32,240 bases of DNA from assembly GCA_934438135.1 (NCBI GenBank), contig CAKSBP010000034.1, forward strand, positions 1 to 32,240, written 5' to 3'. The stretch comes from an uncultured Clostridium sp. (lineage in GTDB: Bacteria > Bacillota > Clostridia > Lachnospirales > Lachnospiraceae). Position numbers and translations under genes: made by a program. Below the pieces are notes generated by a model that was not told the DNA's origin, made no database searches, and saw only the letters and a list, made by a program, of their open reading frames with translations. Shown here piece by piece: positions 23,219 through 31,271 of the stretch (the stretch's first letter is position 1; every line of letters starts with the position of its first letter).

Positions 23219-25057
23219 CTATCTTCCTCCTGCGGTACCAAAATAAGAAAATTCGTAATCTGGAATATCAAACTTTGCATGTACACGTTTATTTCCTATC
23301 ATAAACAAAGCATGTTTTCTCTGTTTGCTAGATAACAAGGATTCTTCCGCATCTGTAAGATTATACAGTTTCTTTGTCTCCAAAAGATTTTCACCATCTG
23401 TACCAAACATAATTTTGTAACATGGGTCATCTACCAGGGTCTGGCCATATGTTTTAACTTCTTTGGCGAGGAAGTCAGCAACAGCATGTGAGATAATAAC
23501 CATCGCTGCCTCGTATTTTCTATCTCGTTTCATTGCATTTCTCATAAATACAAGAGACTGCGGTACTTCTGGGTCAATATTGAGATATGCTTCATCGAAA
23601 AATGCTCTGACTCTTTCTTGTCTATCTGCACTCATCTGTTGCCAAATCCATGTATTTATATTGAAGTACTGCGCCCGCTTCAGGTTATTTCCTGCATCCT
23701 GAAGGTCAGCCGTATCAAGACATATACACTTTGAATTCGCCTTTAACGTAGTATGACCATTCCATAAGGCTGCATCTGCTCCATAAGCTGCATCCTTTAA
23801 CAAAATAGCTAATTTCTCATACCAATTTTCATCCGCATCTCTTCTAGTTTCTTCTCGCTCTTCTTGCTTTTTCAGTATCAATTCATAAAGATCGGACATA
23901 ATCGGAAAATCCTCCGGTTTTAAAAGCGACGTATCTGTATCCCAGTTAATACCGAAGTTATTATATAACTCAATTAGACAGTTTTTTAAAAGTGCCTTCT
24001 TAATATCGTCCAAACTAGGTATGTACAAGGAAAAGAAGATTGCTAGATGCTGCAAATATAATGCCAAATCACCTACTCCATGTCCCTCATCTACATATGC
24101 TTTTACCTCTTCTTCATTTTCATCATCCCGAGGAATTGGACGTATCTGAAGAGGATTAATCCGGCCACCTTTTCCGCCACCGGCATTAATCCAGTCCCCT
24201 CCAAGATTTTTACATAAATCCTTATATTCCCGCTCTGGGTCTACAAAAATCAGTTTCACTCCAAGTGCATACTCCCACAAGGCAATATGCTTTACAATCG
24301 TGGACTTTCCTTGTCCTTTTACTCCCATAACCACAATATCTGAATTAGTACGGTCATTATATCTTTTCCAGAGATCCAAAAACATCAGACCTCCATCATT
24401 ATCTTTTGCAATATAAATTCCTTTATCATCCGACAGTCCAGAACTTGCATTCGGAAATCCTCCTAATACGGCAGAAAGTGGTGCAACCCTATCTGTTATC
24501 TGTCTTATGTCGTTATCCGTTGTATAAAAAGGACTAAGCTGTTTAAAAGCCGGTTTCTGTAAGTTAGACAAGATTCTCAATTTAGTTTTAGCTGATAGAC
24601 AGGAGCTGGTTGCCTTTCTAATAACCTTGTTAAACTGCTTCTTCTCCGATGAAATTGGCATAATCAGTGTACTTAGCATTCCTACGGTTTCATCAAACTG
24701 ATCCACCTGTTTCAAAAGCTTCTCTCCGTTATTTGCAGCTGTTTCTGCACGCTGCTTCGTAAGAGAATCCTGGGCATCCTTCTGCAATGCTCTCTGCCGG
24801 CTTACATTCTTATTCAGGCTCTCAATAAATTCTCCACTATCTACTGGAGTAAAACTAAAGCCAGCAATCGTACCAGGGATATTCGTTATTTTGGACATCC
24901 ACCCATACTGTGGGTCCATTGGATATCGGATAATGCCATAAATCTTCCCTAGATTCTCACCTACTGACATGAAATTATTATTAAAATTCAATCCAATAGG
25001 AGCAATCAGATTGAGCAGTGCGTTGTTTACATTCGTCTCTGTGTTCTGTTTTTTCAT
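23219..25057 (-). CDS. VirB4-type conjugation ATPase
   Basis: A 612-residue ATPase that powers assembly and transport of the type IV secretion channel. The N-terminal part has IAPIGLNFNNNF, YGIIRYPMDPQYGWMSKI and GFSFTPVDSGEFIESLNK. The motor domain has Walker A MGVKGQGKSTIVKH, LIFVDPEREYKDL, GGRINPLQIRP and Walker B VRAFFDEAYL, and ends with VIISHAVADFL and MFGTDGENLL. The order and motifs match VirB4-like ATPases of Firmicutes ICEs (Tn916 Orf16, ICEBs1 ConE type). The ATG lies in ATGA overlapping the upstream gene's stop, with AGGAGG seven bases before it. Confidence 0.93.
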   Translation of the reverse strand: MKKQNTETNVNNALLNLIAPIGLNFNNNFMSVGENLGKIYGIIRYPMDPQYGWMSKITNIPGTIAGFSFTPVDSGEFIESLNKNVSRQRALQKDAQDSLTKQRAETAANNGEKLLKQVDQFDETVGMLSTLIMPISSEKKQFNKVIRKATSSCLSAKTKLRILSNLQKPAFKQLSPFYTTDNDIRQITDRVAPLSAVLGGFPNASSGLSDDKGIYIAKDNDGGLMFLDLWKRYNDRTNSDIVVMGVKGQGKSTIVKHIALWEYALGVKLIFVDPEREYKDLCKNLGGDWINAGGGKGGRINPLQIRPIPRDDENEEEVKAYVDEGHGVGDLALYLQHLAIFFSLYIPSLDDIKKALLKNCLIELYNNFGINWDTDTSLLKPEDFPIMSDLYELILKKQEEREETRRDADENWYEKLAILLKDAAYGADAALWNGHTTLKANSKCICLDTADLQDAGNNLKRAQYFNINTWIWQQMSADRQERVRAFFDEAYLNIDPEVPQSLVFMRNAMKRDRKYEAAMVIISHAVADFLAKEVKTYGQTLVDDPCYKIMFGTDGENLLETKKLYNLTDAEESLLSSKQRKHALFMIGNKRVHAKFDIPDYEFSYFGTAGGR

Positions 25058-25764
25058 ATCATATCCTCCTGTATAAATGGAATAACCGGTTCAGTATTAA
25101 AATCTTCAACAGCTGCAAATGTTGGATTATCAACCAGGTTACAAAGCTTTATTATCTCCTTCTTATTAAGTACCTCTGCCTTAAATCCAGCATTTTCAAT
25201 ATGTTCCGCCAACTCTTTTGTTCTCTTCTTCAGTTCCTCCTCGTCTTCGCTTTCATTTTTTCTTTCCCATATCATGTAATAAAACTCACGCTGCATAACT
25301 TCTCCAGATAAAGAGAACTCTGAAACTGTTTGAATTGCACTCCTTAGCAATCTCTTCTGAATCTGGTCATCAGTATTAGAAAGAATATCATAGTACTCAT
25401 TTACAATTGGGCCAATATCCACAGGTTGACTAACTGCTAAAAACTTGAAAGGACAATTCATCTGTGAGAACTCATCGGTCAGTTTTCTCGTCAAATTCTC
25501 TTTTTCAAATTTCGTGAGCAAATCCAGCGAAATGGGCTGTATTTTCACATAGGAAAAGATATAGCCATCCTGCGTATGCAATATAGTTTCTTTTATATCC
25601 TTTACATTAACAAAATCCTGCGCCGACTGAGTTGCCTTTAATTTTTCTTCCTTTTCATTTGCAATATCCAAATGTTTTGGCTTTTTCCGCTTCATTCTAT
25701 ACATCAATGCCATAACTCCAAAGCAGACTACCATCGATGTTACTGGTAAAATAAACTGTCCCAT
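25054..25764 (-). CDS. Membrane protein with VirB4 N-terminal-like domain, conjugation partner
   Basis: A 236-residue protein. One N-terminal membrane span (FILPVTSMVVCFGVMALMYR) is followed by a basic stop-transfer and a soluble domain: IKETILHTQDGYIFSYVKIQ, LTKFEKENLTRKLTDEF and PFKFLAVSQPVDI. This layout resembles the first, non-ATPase domain of VirB4/TraC proteins. The gene overlaps the VirB4 ATPase gene by four bases (ATGA), so the two products are made together and probably form one complex, like a split VirB4. There is no P-loop. The start has GAGG nine bases upstream. I am confident of its role in transfer, less of its exact family. Confidence 0.78.
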   Translation of the reverse strand: MGQFILPVTSMVVCFGVMALMYRMKRKKPKHLDIANEKEEKLKATQSAQDFVNVKDIKETILHTQDGYIFSYVKIQPISLDLLTKFEKENLTRKLTDEFSQMNCPFKFLAVSQPVDIGPIVNEYYDILSNTDDQIQKRLLRSAIQTVSEFSLSGEVMQREFYYMIWERKNESEDEEELKKRTKELAEHIENAGFKAEVLNKKEIIKLCNLVDNPTFAAVEDFNTEPVIPFIQEDMI

Positions 25765-25781
25765 CTTCTCGCTCCTCTCTA

Positions 25782-26192
25782 CTAGTTAAATGGTAATTCC
25801 TCATCGATTCCATCTGGAATATTCATAAAGCCATCCCCTGCTGCCTGACTTGGTTCCGGCCGAGCGGATGCAGCCTTACTCTCTGCAAATTCCGTTTCTT
25901 CCACGACAACATCAGTTGTATACACCTTTTTACCTTCTTTATTCGTATAACTTCCTGTCTGGATACGTCCAAAAATAATGATTTTTGTTCCCTTATGCAA
26001 ATACTTTTCAGCGAACTCCGCTGTCTTTCCGAACGAAACACAACCAATAAAGTCTGATTCCTCCTGTCCATTATTTTTATACTTACGTGCTACTGCCAAT
26101 GTATACCTTGCAACCGCCAATGACTTTTCTCCCTGGCTGTATCTCACTTCAGGATCTCTCACTAATCTTCCCATTAAAACTACCTTATTCAT
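25782..26192 (-). CDS. ssb: Single-stranded DNA-binding protein of the element
   Basis: A 136-residue SSB. The OB fold runs NKVVLMGRLVRDPEVRYSQ, then FIGCVSFGKTAEFAEKYLHK and GTKIIIFGRIQTGSY. A short linker and the acidic protein-interaction tip DEELPFN end it. The reading frame is open from 26231, but ATG at 26192 has AAGGGG eight bases upstream and begins exactly at the family's first strand. ICE-borne SSBs protect transferred single-stranded DNA in the recipient. The host will have its own copy elsewhere. Confidence 0.96.
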   Translation of the reverse strand: MNKVVLMGRLVRDPEVRYSQGEKSLAVARYTLAVARKYKNNGQEESDFIGCVSFGKTAEFAEKYLHKGTKIIIFGRIQTGSYTNKEGKKVYTTDVVVEETEFAESKAASARPEPSQAAGDGFMNIPDGIDEELPFN

Positions 26193-26220
26193 GTTTAAAT
26201 CCCCTTTCAATTTTTGGTAC

Positions 26221-26248
26221 AAAAAAAGCAACTAATCAAATAGTTGCT
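26221..26248 (-). terminator. Terminator or attenuator upstream of ssb
   Basis: On the minus strand AGCAACTA pairs with TAGTTGCT around a 6-base loop and is followed by TTTTTT. Only about 28 bases separate it from the ssb start, and I see no promoter there. Read-through may therefore set the expression of ssb and virB4. Confidence 0.8.
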
Positions 26249-26272
26249 GCTTTTCATACCATTATGTAATTG

Positions 26273-26866
26273 TTAACGCTCTATTCCTCTGTCTCTATGA
26301 GGATGCTTATCTTCTGTTAAAGTCGAAATAATTTGAAACTGTTTTTCGCATTGTTTTTTCAAAGTTAAATTTTCTGACTTTAGATTCTGATTTTGATTAA
26401 GAAGAACTGTTTTTTCTTGTTGAAGAGTTTTTAGTTCTTCTGCAAAGTTCTCTAATTTAGAAATGCTATCAATAATGGCTTTTTGTTTTTCTGTCAAATT
26501 ACTGTATTGACATTCTGACTTTGTCTTATCTTCTACCAGCATCTCTTTCACTGAACGAGTTATTTCTTTGTTTTCATTAATTGAAGCACTGAGACCGGAT
26601 ACTTTTTCAGATACTGTATCATTTATCTGCCTGTGTTCTTTACTTAGTTCCTTATGCTCTTTGCTTAAATCCGTATGCTCTTTACCTAAATCAATATGTT
26701 CTTTACTTAAGCCCTCATGTTTTGCAATTGTATCAATCTTATCCCAAAACTGTTTAGCCTTATAATTATATGTAACCATTATTCCTATAAGTGTAATTGC
26801 CCCAGTTATTACTGCTGCTACAATTGTCTCCATCCAAAATTCCTCCTGATATAAAAAATCAAACAT
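26273..26866 (-). CDS. Membrane-anchored coiled-coil protein with KEH heptads
   Basis: About 197 residues. One N-terminal membrane span (ETIVAAVITGAITLIGIMVTY) is followed by a long cytoplasmic or wall-facing coiled coil. It includes five near-identical heptads of the type LSKEHxD/E (about residues 50-80) and a second coil (LENFAEELKTLQQEKTVLLN). I know no firm function; it may tether or space other transfer proteins. Two starts have good ribosome binding sites: ATG at 26866 (GGAGG, seven bases) and ATG at 26833 (AGGAGG, eight bases), the latter right before the membrane span. The frame from 26881 would put the first ATG inside the ribosome binding site. Confidence 0.75.
   Translation of the reverse strand: MFDFLYQEEFWMETIVAAVITGAITLIGIMVTYNYKAKQFWDKIDTIAKHEGLSKEHIDLGKEHTDLSKEHKELSKEHRQINDTVSEKVSGLSASINENKEITRSVKEMLVEDKTKSECQYSNLTEKQKAIIDSISKLENFAEELKTLQQEKTVLLNQNQNLKSENLTLKKQCEKQFQIISTLTEDKHPHRDRGIER
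26630..26722 (-). repeat. 21-bp tandem repeats encoding coiled-coil heptads
   Basis: Four to five copies of a 21-base unit coding for KEHxxLS-type heptads lie in the coiled-coil gene. On the plus strand CTTTACTTA/CTTTGCTTA-like cores recur every 21 bases. Confidence 0.8.
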
Positions 26867-26923
26867 AAAACCACCTCCCATTATATTCTATTTTCTGACT
26901 AAATGCAATTATTGGACATATAT

Positions 26924-28771
26924 CTACTGAATCACTCTCCGGATATACCAGTTATCCCAAAGACTTCCGGATATATTTATGCTTCCTGTTCCTGTGCTAC
27001 AGAGCATTCCGGCCGGCGTCCATGCATCAAACGTCTCTACATATACTTTATAGTTTCTATCCGGATACCAGACTGGTGTAAAATGTACACGTTTTCCTTT
27101 AATGGAATACTGATTAATTGGCAGTTCAATTGTAGATAATAAGGACGCCCTAGGAAGTTTTCCATCCCTTCGATACCTCTTATAATTAAATTCTGGAAAA
27201 TACGCACAGAAGCTTTGAATTCCTGTACAATTTGCCTGGCTGCCACTTACATTGGAAGTTACTTTTACCTGAATCCCGTATCCACTCTTTGTAACTCCAT
27301 CCGTTGGATTAGCTTGTACTGTGCTGCTGTCTCTGGTAACTTTTACGGTTGTATAGGAAATCGAACTTGAATAATAATTCGTATCAAAATCATACACTGT
27401 TTTGTAAACTGGTACATTATTTCCTTCCTCATCTTCATAAGAATAATCGTAAACCCAGCGTTTCGTGCAGGTATATGTATGCCAGCTCCTATGGGTTACT
27501 GGAGAAGAATACCCACCTAATATAGACGTAGTTGGAAACGATGGTGATCTATTTATATTGAAACTGTCTGGTTGCGTATCATCTGCTGTTGGATTAGATG
27601 GCTCCTTTCTTACTAACGGTTTTATAATAATTGGTATGGAAGCACCCGCAGCTGATGAAGAACCTCCGGTAACCTGGACAGATACTGTTGTCGGTGTCCG
27701 GACAGTAACATTCGGTGTATGCCACTTGATCCATACCGGCCGACTTCCCCCCTGCGGAATAACAACCCCTGTCACTGTTATCGTTCCGAAATAAGGATTA
27801 CTGAACTGTACACTAATCGGATTATCACAAGTAGCACCGTCTTCACTCCCGCCTGTAACGTCTACATCTATCGAAGTAATTACATCCGTATCCGGACGAT
27901 ATACATAACTCCCCGCATCCAGGTCGACCTCATTTCCTTCTGGAGCAAATGATAAAATTCCGATACCAAGATAAGAAAGGATACTGCCATTCTGTACCCT
28001 ATCAGACTTAGTTCCTGTCCACGGTTTAACCCCTAAATCTTTCTTTTTTAAGAAGATAGAAAGTGGTAAGTTCTTATGTGTAAAGCTAACAAACTTTGCT
28101 CTAAGCTGTCCGCCAGACGTCAAGCCCCCACCCAGTGAAATATCCATTTTTGCTGCTTCATGGGCTGTCATTGCCATGTACCTTCCCTGAAACGTCAGAT
28201 ATATCATCGGCTCAATAAGCAGCTTATATTTTCCATTGATAAATTCGTTATAGCTGATTCCAGTTCTGGATGCAATGATTCGCAACCTGTCCTCATTGTT
28301 AAAATATCGTTTAATTCGGTCTATATTTGATGTACTGTTTGAATCACTGACTATCGTTGGCATGCCATCTACATGAAACGCGACAGTTTTTCCTGAATCC
28401 TCCAAATATCTTTTTGAAGACATTACAAGATATTGACTTGATGTATATCCTCCTGCTCCCATATACTCTAATTTACATACCTTTCCAAAATGATAAATTT
28501 CTTTTTGGTCTTTTCCACCCTTTCTGTAATAATCTATCGTTCGGGTTCCAGAAGCTCTACACTTTGTTCCTGCATCAATAATTGTTAAACGAACTCCATC
28601 ATCACCTGATGAATAAAAATTCTGGCTAGTTCCTGCCTGGGTTCCTCCTCCACTTCCTCCTCCATCCATATTACCACTTCCAGTTCCAGCTCTTACAATC
28701 TTAGTGTTTATGATACTACATAAACTTATCAGACATACCATGAACAGAATACCTTTAGTTCTCTTTTTCAT
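26924..28771 (-). CDS. Large secreted surface protein of the transfer region
   Basis: About 615 residues. A signal peptide (MKKRTKGILFMVCLISLCSI, cleavage likely near VRAG) is followed by a Gly-rich linker and a large extracellular part with many aromatic and beta-prone stretches. Recognisable pieces are an HEAAK stretch, an Ig-like middle (ITVTGVVIPQGG and PTTVSVQVTGG) and paired Cys residues (YTCTKRW, ANCTGIQSFC) suggesting disulfides. There is no LPxTG signal or C-terminal anchor. I do not recognise the family; similar large secreted proteins accompany Tad-like and conjugation genes in Clostridia mobile elements and may act in cell contact. ATG at 28771 has GGAGG nine bases upstream; the in-frame GTG at 28777 is too close to it. 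Confidence 0.75.
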   Translation of the reverse strand: MKKRTKGILFMVCLISLCSIINTKIVRAGTGSGNMDGGGSGGGTQAGTSQNFYSSGDDGVRLTIIDAGTKCRASGTRTIDYYRKGGKDQKEIYHFGKVCKLEYMGAGGYTSSQYLVMSSKRYLEDSGKTVAFHVDGMPTIVSDSNSTSNIDRIKRYFNNEDRLRIIASRTGISYNEFINGKYKLLIEPMIYLTFQGRYMAMTAHEAAKMDISLGGGLTSGGQLRAKFVSFTHKNLPLSIFLKKKDLGVKPWTGTKSDRVQNGSILSYLGIGILSFAPEGNEVDLDAGSYVYRPDTDVITSIDVDVTGGSEDGATCDNPISVQFSNPYFGTITVTGVVIPQGGSRPVWIKWHTPNVTVRTPTTVSVQVTGGSSSAAGASIPIIIKPLVRKEPSNPTADDTQPDSFNINRSPSFPTTSILGGYSSPVTHRSWHTYTCTKRWVYDYSYEDEEGNNVPVYKTVYDFDTNYYSSSISYTTVKVTRDSSTVQANPTDGVTKSGYGIQVKVTSNVSGSQANCTGIQSFCAYFPEFNYKRYRRDGKLPRASLLSTIELPINQYSIKGKRVHFTPVWYPDRNYKVYVETFDAWTPAGMLCSTGTGSINISGSLWDNWYIRRVIQ

Positions 28772-28787
28772 ATCCACTTTCCTCCAT

Positions 28788-28819
28788 AAAAAAAGTGCAG
28801 CCTTTATCTAGCTACACTT
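28788..28819 (-). terminator. Terminator after the DUF5011-like gene
   Basis: On the minus strand AAGTGTAGC pairs with GCTGCACTT (one U-G) around a 9-base loop and is followed by TTTTTTT. It lies 24 bases after the stop of the gene at 28843. Confidence 0.88.
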
Positions 28820-28842
28820 TCTATAATCATATATGATTGTAC

Positions 28843-29637
28843 TTACCATGTTCCGACATTGTTCTTTCCTCCGGCCGGAACATTTCCATTGACTTCTTTT
28901 CCTCCCTCCTTTGGATGTATATTCCAGTTAATAACCTTACCATTTAATTCTGCACTACTACTATACTCCTTTTTCGTACTTTGTCTCTTTTTTACCTTAA
29001 TAACTGCCTTTTTAATTGTCTTATGACCATAGCTGTCTTTTACGGAATATGTTACAACATATTTCCCAGGTTTCTTTAAATTGACCTTTAAACTATTTAT
29101 CTTGATTTTATTTGTAATAACACCGTCCTTATCGTCCTTCGCCTTGACTCCCTTCTTATAAGAAACAGAACCATTGACATATATCGTGCGGTTCTTAACA
29201 CCTGTAATCACTGGAGCCTTATCCCTCTTAACTTTTATCGTGACTTTCTTCATAGTTGTATTCCCTGCACTATCCTTTACGGAATATGTCACCACATATT
29301 TTCCAGGTTTCTTCAAATTGACCTTGGAGCTATTTACTTTAATCTTTTTAGTCAAGTTTCCGTCTGTATCATCATATGCAGTAACGCCCTTCCGGTAATT
29401 CACTTTGCTCTTTGCATATACCACCTTATTCTTAATTCCCCTCAGAACTGGATTCACCGTATCCTTTTCTTCTTTCTGGCTAACCTTGGTTTCCTGCTGA
29501 CCGGTCGTGACTTCATCCTGTCCAACCACTGATTCTTCAGCTGCATAGACAAACAGCTTTCCGGCTCCACATATCCCAGTTACCATACTAAATACAAACA
29601 TTGAACTTGCTAATACTGCTAGCGCTTTCTTCCTCAT
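28843..29637 (-). CDS. Secreted protein with two Ig-like (DUF5011-type) repeats
   Basis: About 264 residues. A signal peptide (MRKKALAVLASSMFVFSMVT, cleavage after VYAA) is followed by a Gln/Glu/Thr linker and two Ig-like repeats of about 75 residues. Both repeats contain the identical block KVNLKKPGKYVVTYSVKDS and each starts with a version of VLRGIKNKVVYAKSKV. The C-terminal 35 residues (ELNGKVINWN to VGTW) are almost the same as those of the next upstream gene's product. No LPxTG anchor is present. Such repeats usually act as stalks of surface or adhesion proteins. ATG at 29637 has GGGAG eight bases upstream; an in-frame GTG at 29655 overlaps that region and is not needed. Confidence 0.82.
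   Translation of the reverse strand: MRKKALAVLASSMFVFSMVTGICGAGKLFVYAAEESVVGQDEVTTGQQETKVSQKEEKDTVNPVLRGIKNKVVYAKSKVNYRKGVTAYDDTDGNLTKKIKVNSSKVNLKKPGKYVVTYSVKDSAGNTTMKKVTIKVKRDKAPVITGVKNRTIYVNGSVSYKKGVKAKDDKDGVITNKIKINSLKVNLKKPGKYVVTYSVKDSYGHKTIKKAVIKVKKRQSTKKEYSSSAELNGKVINWNIHPKEGGKEVNGNVPAGGKNNVGTW
28846..28950 (-). repeat. C-terminal 35-codon motif, copy B
   Basis: This codes for the residues from ELNGKVINWN to NVGTW at the end of the Ig-like protein. It matches copy A (29662-29766) at 29 of 35 residues and is clearly similar in DNA too, whereas the remainder of the two genes is unrelated. Confidence 0.9.
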
Positions 29638-29655
29638 AAAAAACACTCCCTTCAC

Positions 29656-30183
29656 TTAATCCCAGGTACCAACGTCCTGTTTTCCTCCAGCTAGAACATT
29701 TCCATTAACTTCTTTTCCTCCCTTTTTGGGAGGTGTATTCCAGTTAATAACTTTTCCATTTAACTCGTTACCGCTGTTATATTCCTTATCATTCCCTTTT
29801 GTCTCGTCTCTCATTGTTTCTTGTGATTCGTCAATTACTTTTATCTGTTTTTCCGTATCATTTTGCTGTGCACGGACACTGCCTGATGATTCTTTCTCGG
29901 CTTTTGAGGATGGGAATTCTTTTCCCAGCTTATTCCCGCTATTCTCATTTTTATCGTTCTCATCTTTGCTGGAACTATCAATAGCTGTATCATTTTTCAA
30001 GTCGTCATATGTATCAATATGAAGTTCCGGCTCTGTCGATGCTATAACAACCTCTGACTTTATCTCTGCCTCATTATCTCTAGCACTGTGTTCCTTTTTA
30101 TCTACCTGGATAACGATATAAACTATCACAATCACCGCTGCAAACAGTAAAAGTAAATTAACAGCTTCCTTTTTCAATATCAT
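29656..30183 (-). CDS. Membrane-anchored acidic protein with shared C-terminal motif
   Basis: About 175 residues. An N-terminal membrane anchor (AVNLLLLFAAVIVIVYIVI) is followed by a low-complexity charged stretch rich in Asp, Glu, Lys, Asn and Ser, and by the 35-residue C-terminal motif ELNGKVINWN...VGTW plus Asp. It has no catalytic domain. It has its own promoter at 30240-30268 and lies 18 bases before the start of the Ig-like gene, so the two are cotranscribed. The start ATG at 30183 has GGAAGG six bases upstream; the frame is open from a TTG at 30204. The function is unknown. The shared tail suggests both proteins bind the same partner or are processed alike. Confidence 0.75.
   Translation of the reverse strand: MILKKEAVNLLLLFAAVIVIVYIVIQVDKKEHSARDNEAEIKSEVVIASTEPELHIDTYDDLKNDTAIDSSSKDENDKNENSGNKLGKEFPSSKAEKESSGSVRAQQNDTEKQIKVIDESQETMRDETKGNDKEYNSGNELNGKVINWNTPPKKGGKEVNGNVLAGGKQDVGTWD
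29662..29766 (-). repeat. C-terminal 35-codon motif, copy A
   Basis: This codes for the residues from ELNGKVINWN to DVGTW at the end of the membrane-anchored protein. It is the partner of copy B at 28846-28950, 816 bases away in the same orientation. Confidence 0.9.
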
Positions 30184-30239
30184 AACCTTCCTTCCAATGT
30201 TCAAAAATGAAAGTATAATTATAACATTTTCATACTATA

Positions 30240-30268
30240 ATTATACCATGTTTTACTTAAAACTGCAA
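30240..30268 (-). promoter_or_regulatory. Promoter of the surface-protein operon
   Basis: TTGCAG (30268-30263), a 17-base spacer and TATAAT (30245-30240) with a TGG extension lie on the minus strand. A second ATAATTATA block (30213-30223) repeats just downstream and gives the leader two near-identical AT-rich elements, a possible regulator site. Confidence 0.75.
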
Positions 30269-30304
30269 TAAAAAATTGGCTCAAGCCGTTGATTTTACTG
30301 GGTT

Positions 30305-30826
30305 TTAGTACTTTTCATTCCATATAATTTTAACCTTTATTGGTACCTCTGGATTAATTATTATCCCAACAAGACGTATCGGAATAATCACCTTCATTTT
30401 TCCTTGGACTTCATATTTTCCGGATGTACCTTGATTATAATTTGCTGCTTTTGTTTCAATATCCTTTAGAGTATAACTATCTGATTTAAGAGAATCCTCC
30501 AATCCAAGCAAATCCTGCAACTCTCCAGTCACGTTTCCCTCATCATTCAAATTCACCCATTCAGGAGATTCCTCATCTCCACCACCTTCAGGGCCACCCT
30601 CAAATTCACCTCCTACCGCTATATTCTCACGAAAACCAGCATAAATTTCATTGTAATTTTCTGACGCAACCGTTCTAGTTGCGTTTTCAAAGGAATTATG
30701 CAGATTCCACGCAATAATCTGAATACGAACATATTCAAATGCTCCAGCAAACAATAGCATAGCTGCAAAAAACAATACTGCTACTGAAATAACAGTACTT
30801 CCTTCTTTTTCCTTCAGCTTATTCAT
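30305..30826 (-). CDS. TadE/TadF-like minor pseudopilin
   Basis: About 173 residues. A short basic N-terminus with KEGSTVISVAVLFFAAMLLF shows the Tad-type prepilin pattern (charged leader, Gly, then one hydrophobic segment). The extracellular part has an unusual Gly/Glu/Pro-rich loop (GGEFEGGPEGGGDEESPEW) and an IIPIRLVGIIINPEVPIK beta end. It is paired with a second TadE-like gene upstream; the stop TGA and start ATG share one base (30826). An in-frame TTG at 30835 is the alternative start. Its role is probably a minor component of a Tad-like pilus. Membership is judged from topology and position, not from strong motifs. Confidence 0.7.
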   Translation of the reverse strand: MNKLKEKEGSTVISVAVLFFAAMLLFAGAFEYVRIQIIAWNLHNSFENATRTVASENYNEIYAGFRENIAVGGEFEGGPEGGGDEESPEWVNLNDEGNVTGELQDLLGLEDSLKSDSYTLKDIETKAANYNQGTSGKYEVQGKMKVIIPIRLVGIIINPEVPIKVKIIWNEKY

Positions 30827-31245
30827 CACTTCCAATACACCTCGCTTCTCGACTGTGAAACATTTCTTAGCGATATCGGAATGGTAAAAAAACTAAATCC
30901 TATGTTATAGGAAGATAAAACCGTAACCTTTATTCTATCATTGAGTTGAATCTTAGCTGTACCATTTAAATATTCCGTCCCATTTAGTTCTATCTGAGGA
31001 TTCTTCAAATTTGTGGAAGTCAGATAATCTTGTATTTCGTTCCGAACACTTTGGTCATACTTTCCTGATACTGACACAATTCCTGCAACTTTATCAGCAC
31101 ATATCCCCATTTGATATTTATATACCATTACAGAAATGGTTTGCAGAATACAGGCCATAACCAGACACGCTATTAAAATACCAATTGCAGATTCTATAAG
31201 TCCTGCGCCTTCTTTTTCCTGAAGTTTGTTCTTCCATTTTACCAT
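30826..31245 (-). CDS. TadE-like pseudopilin
   Basis: A 139-residue protein. The N-terminal KEGAGLIESAIGILIACLVM is the typical prepilin-like cleavage zone followed by one membrane segment. The rest is a small extracellular domain with ICADKVAGIVSVSGKYDQ and DRIKVTVLSSYNIG. TadE-family proteins are minor pilins processed by a TadV-type peptidase, which is not in the window. The gene follows the TadC-like gene by 26 bases and overlaps the next pseudopilin by one base. GGAGGG lies about 11 bases before the start. Confidence 0.75.
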   Translation of the reverse strand: MVKWKNKLQEKEGAGLIESAIGILIACLVMACILQTISVMVYKYQMGICADKVAGIVSVSGKYDQSVRNEIQDYLTSTNLKNPQIELNGTEYLNGTAKIQLNDRIKVTVLSSYNIGFSFFTIPISLRNVSQSRSEVYWK

Positions 31246-31271
31246 TCTGTGCTCTACCCTCCTCCCTAAGA

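Noticed and set aside
27465..27952. Plus-strand ORFs opposite the large secreted protein
   Set aside because: They are antisense shadows of a gene with a signal peptide and a good ribosome binding site.
30270..30300. Terminator after the TadE/F-like gene
   Set aside because: GGCTTGAGCC followed by a T-run has only a three- to four-base stem, too weak to call.
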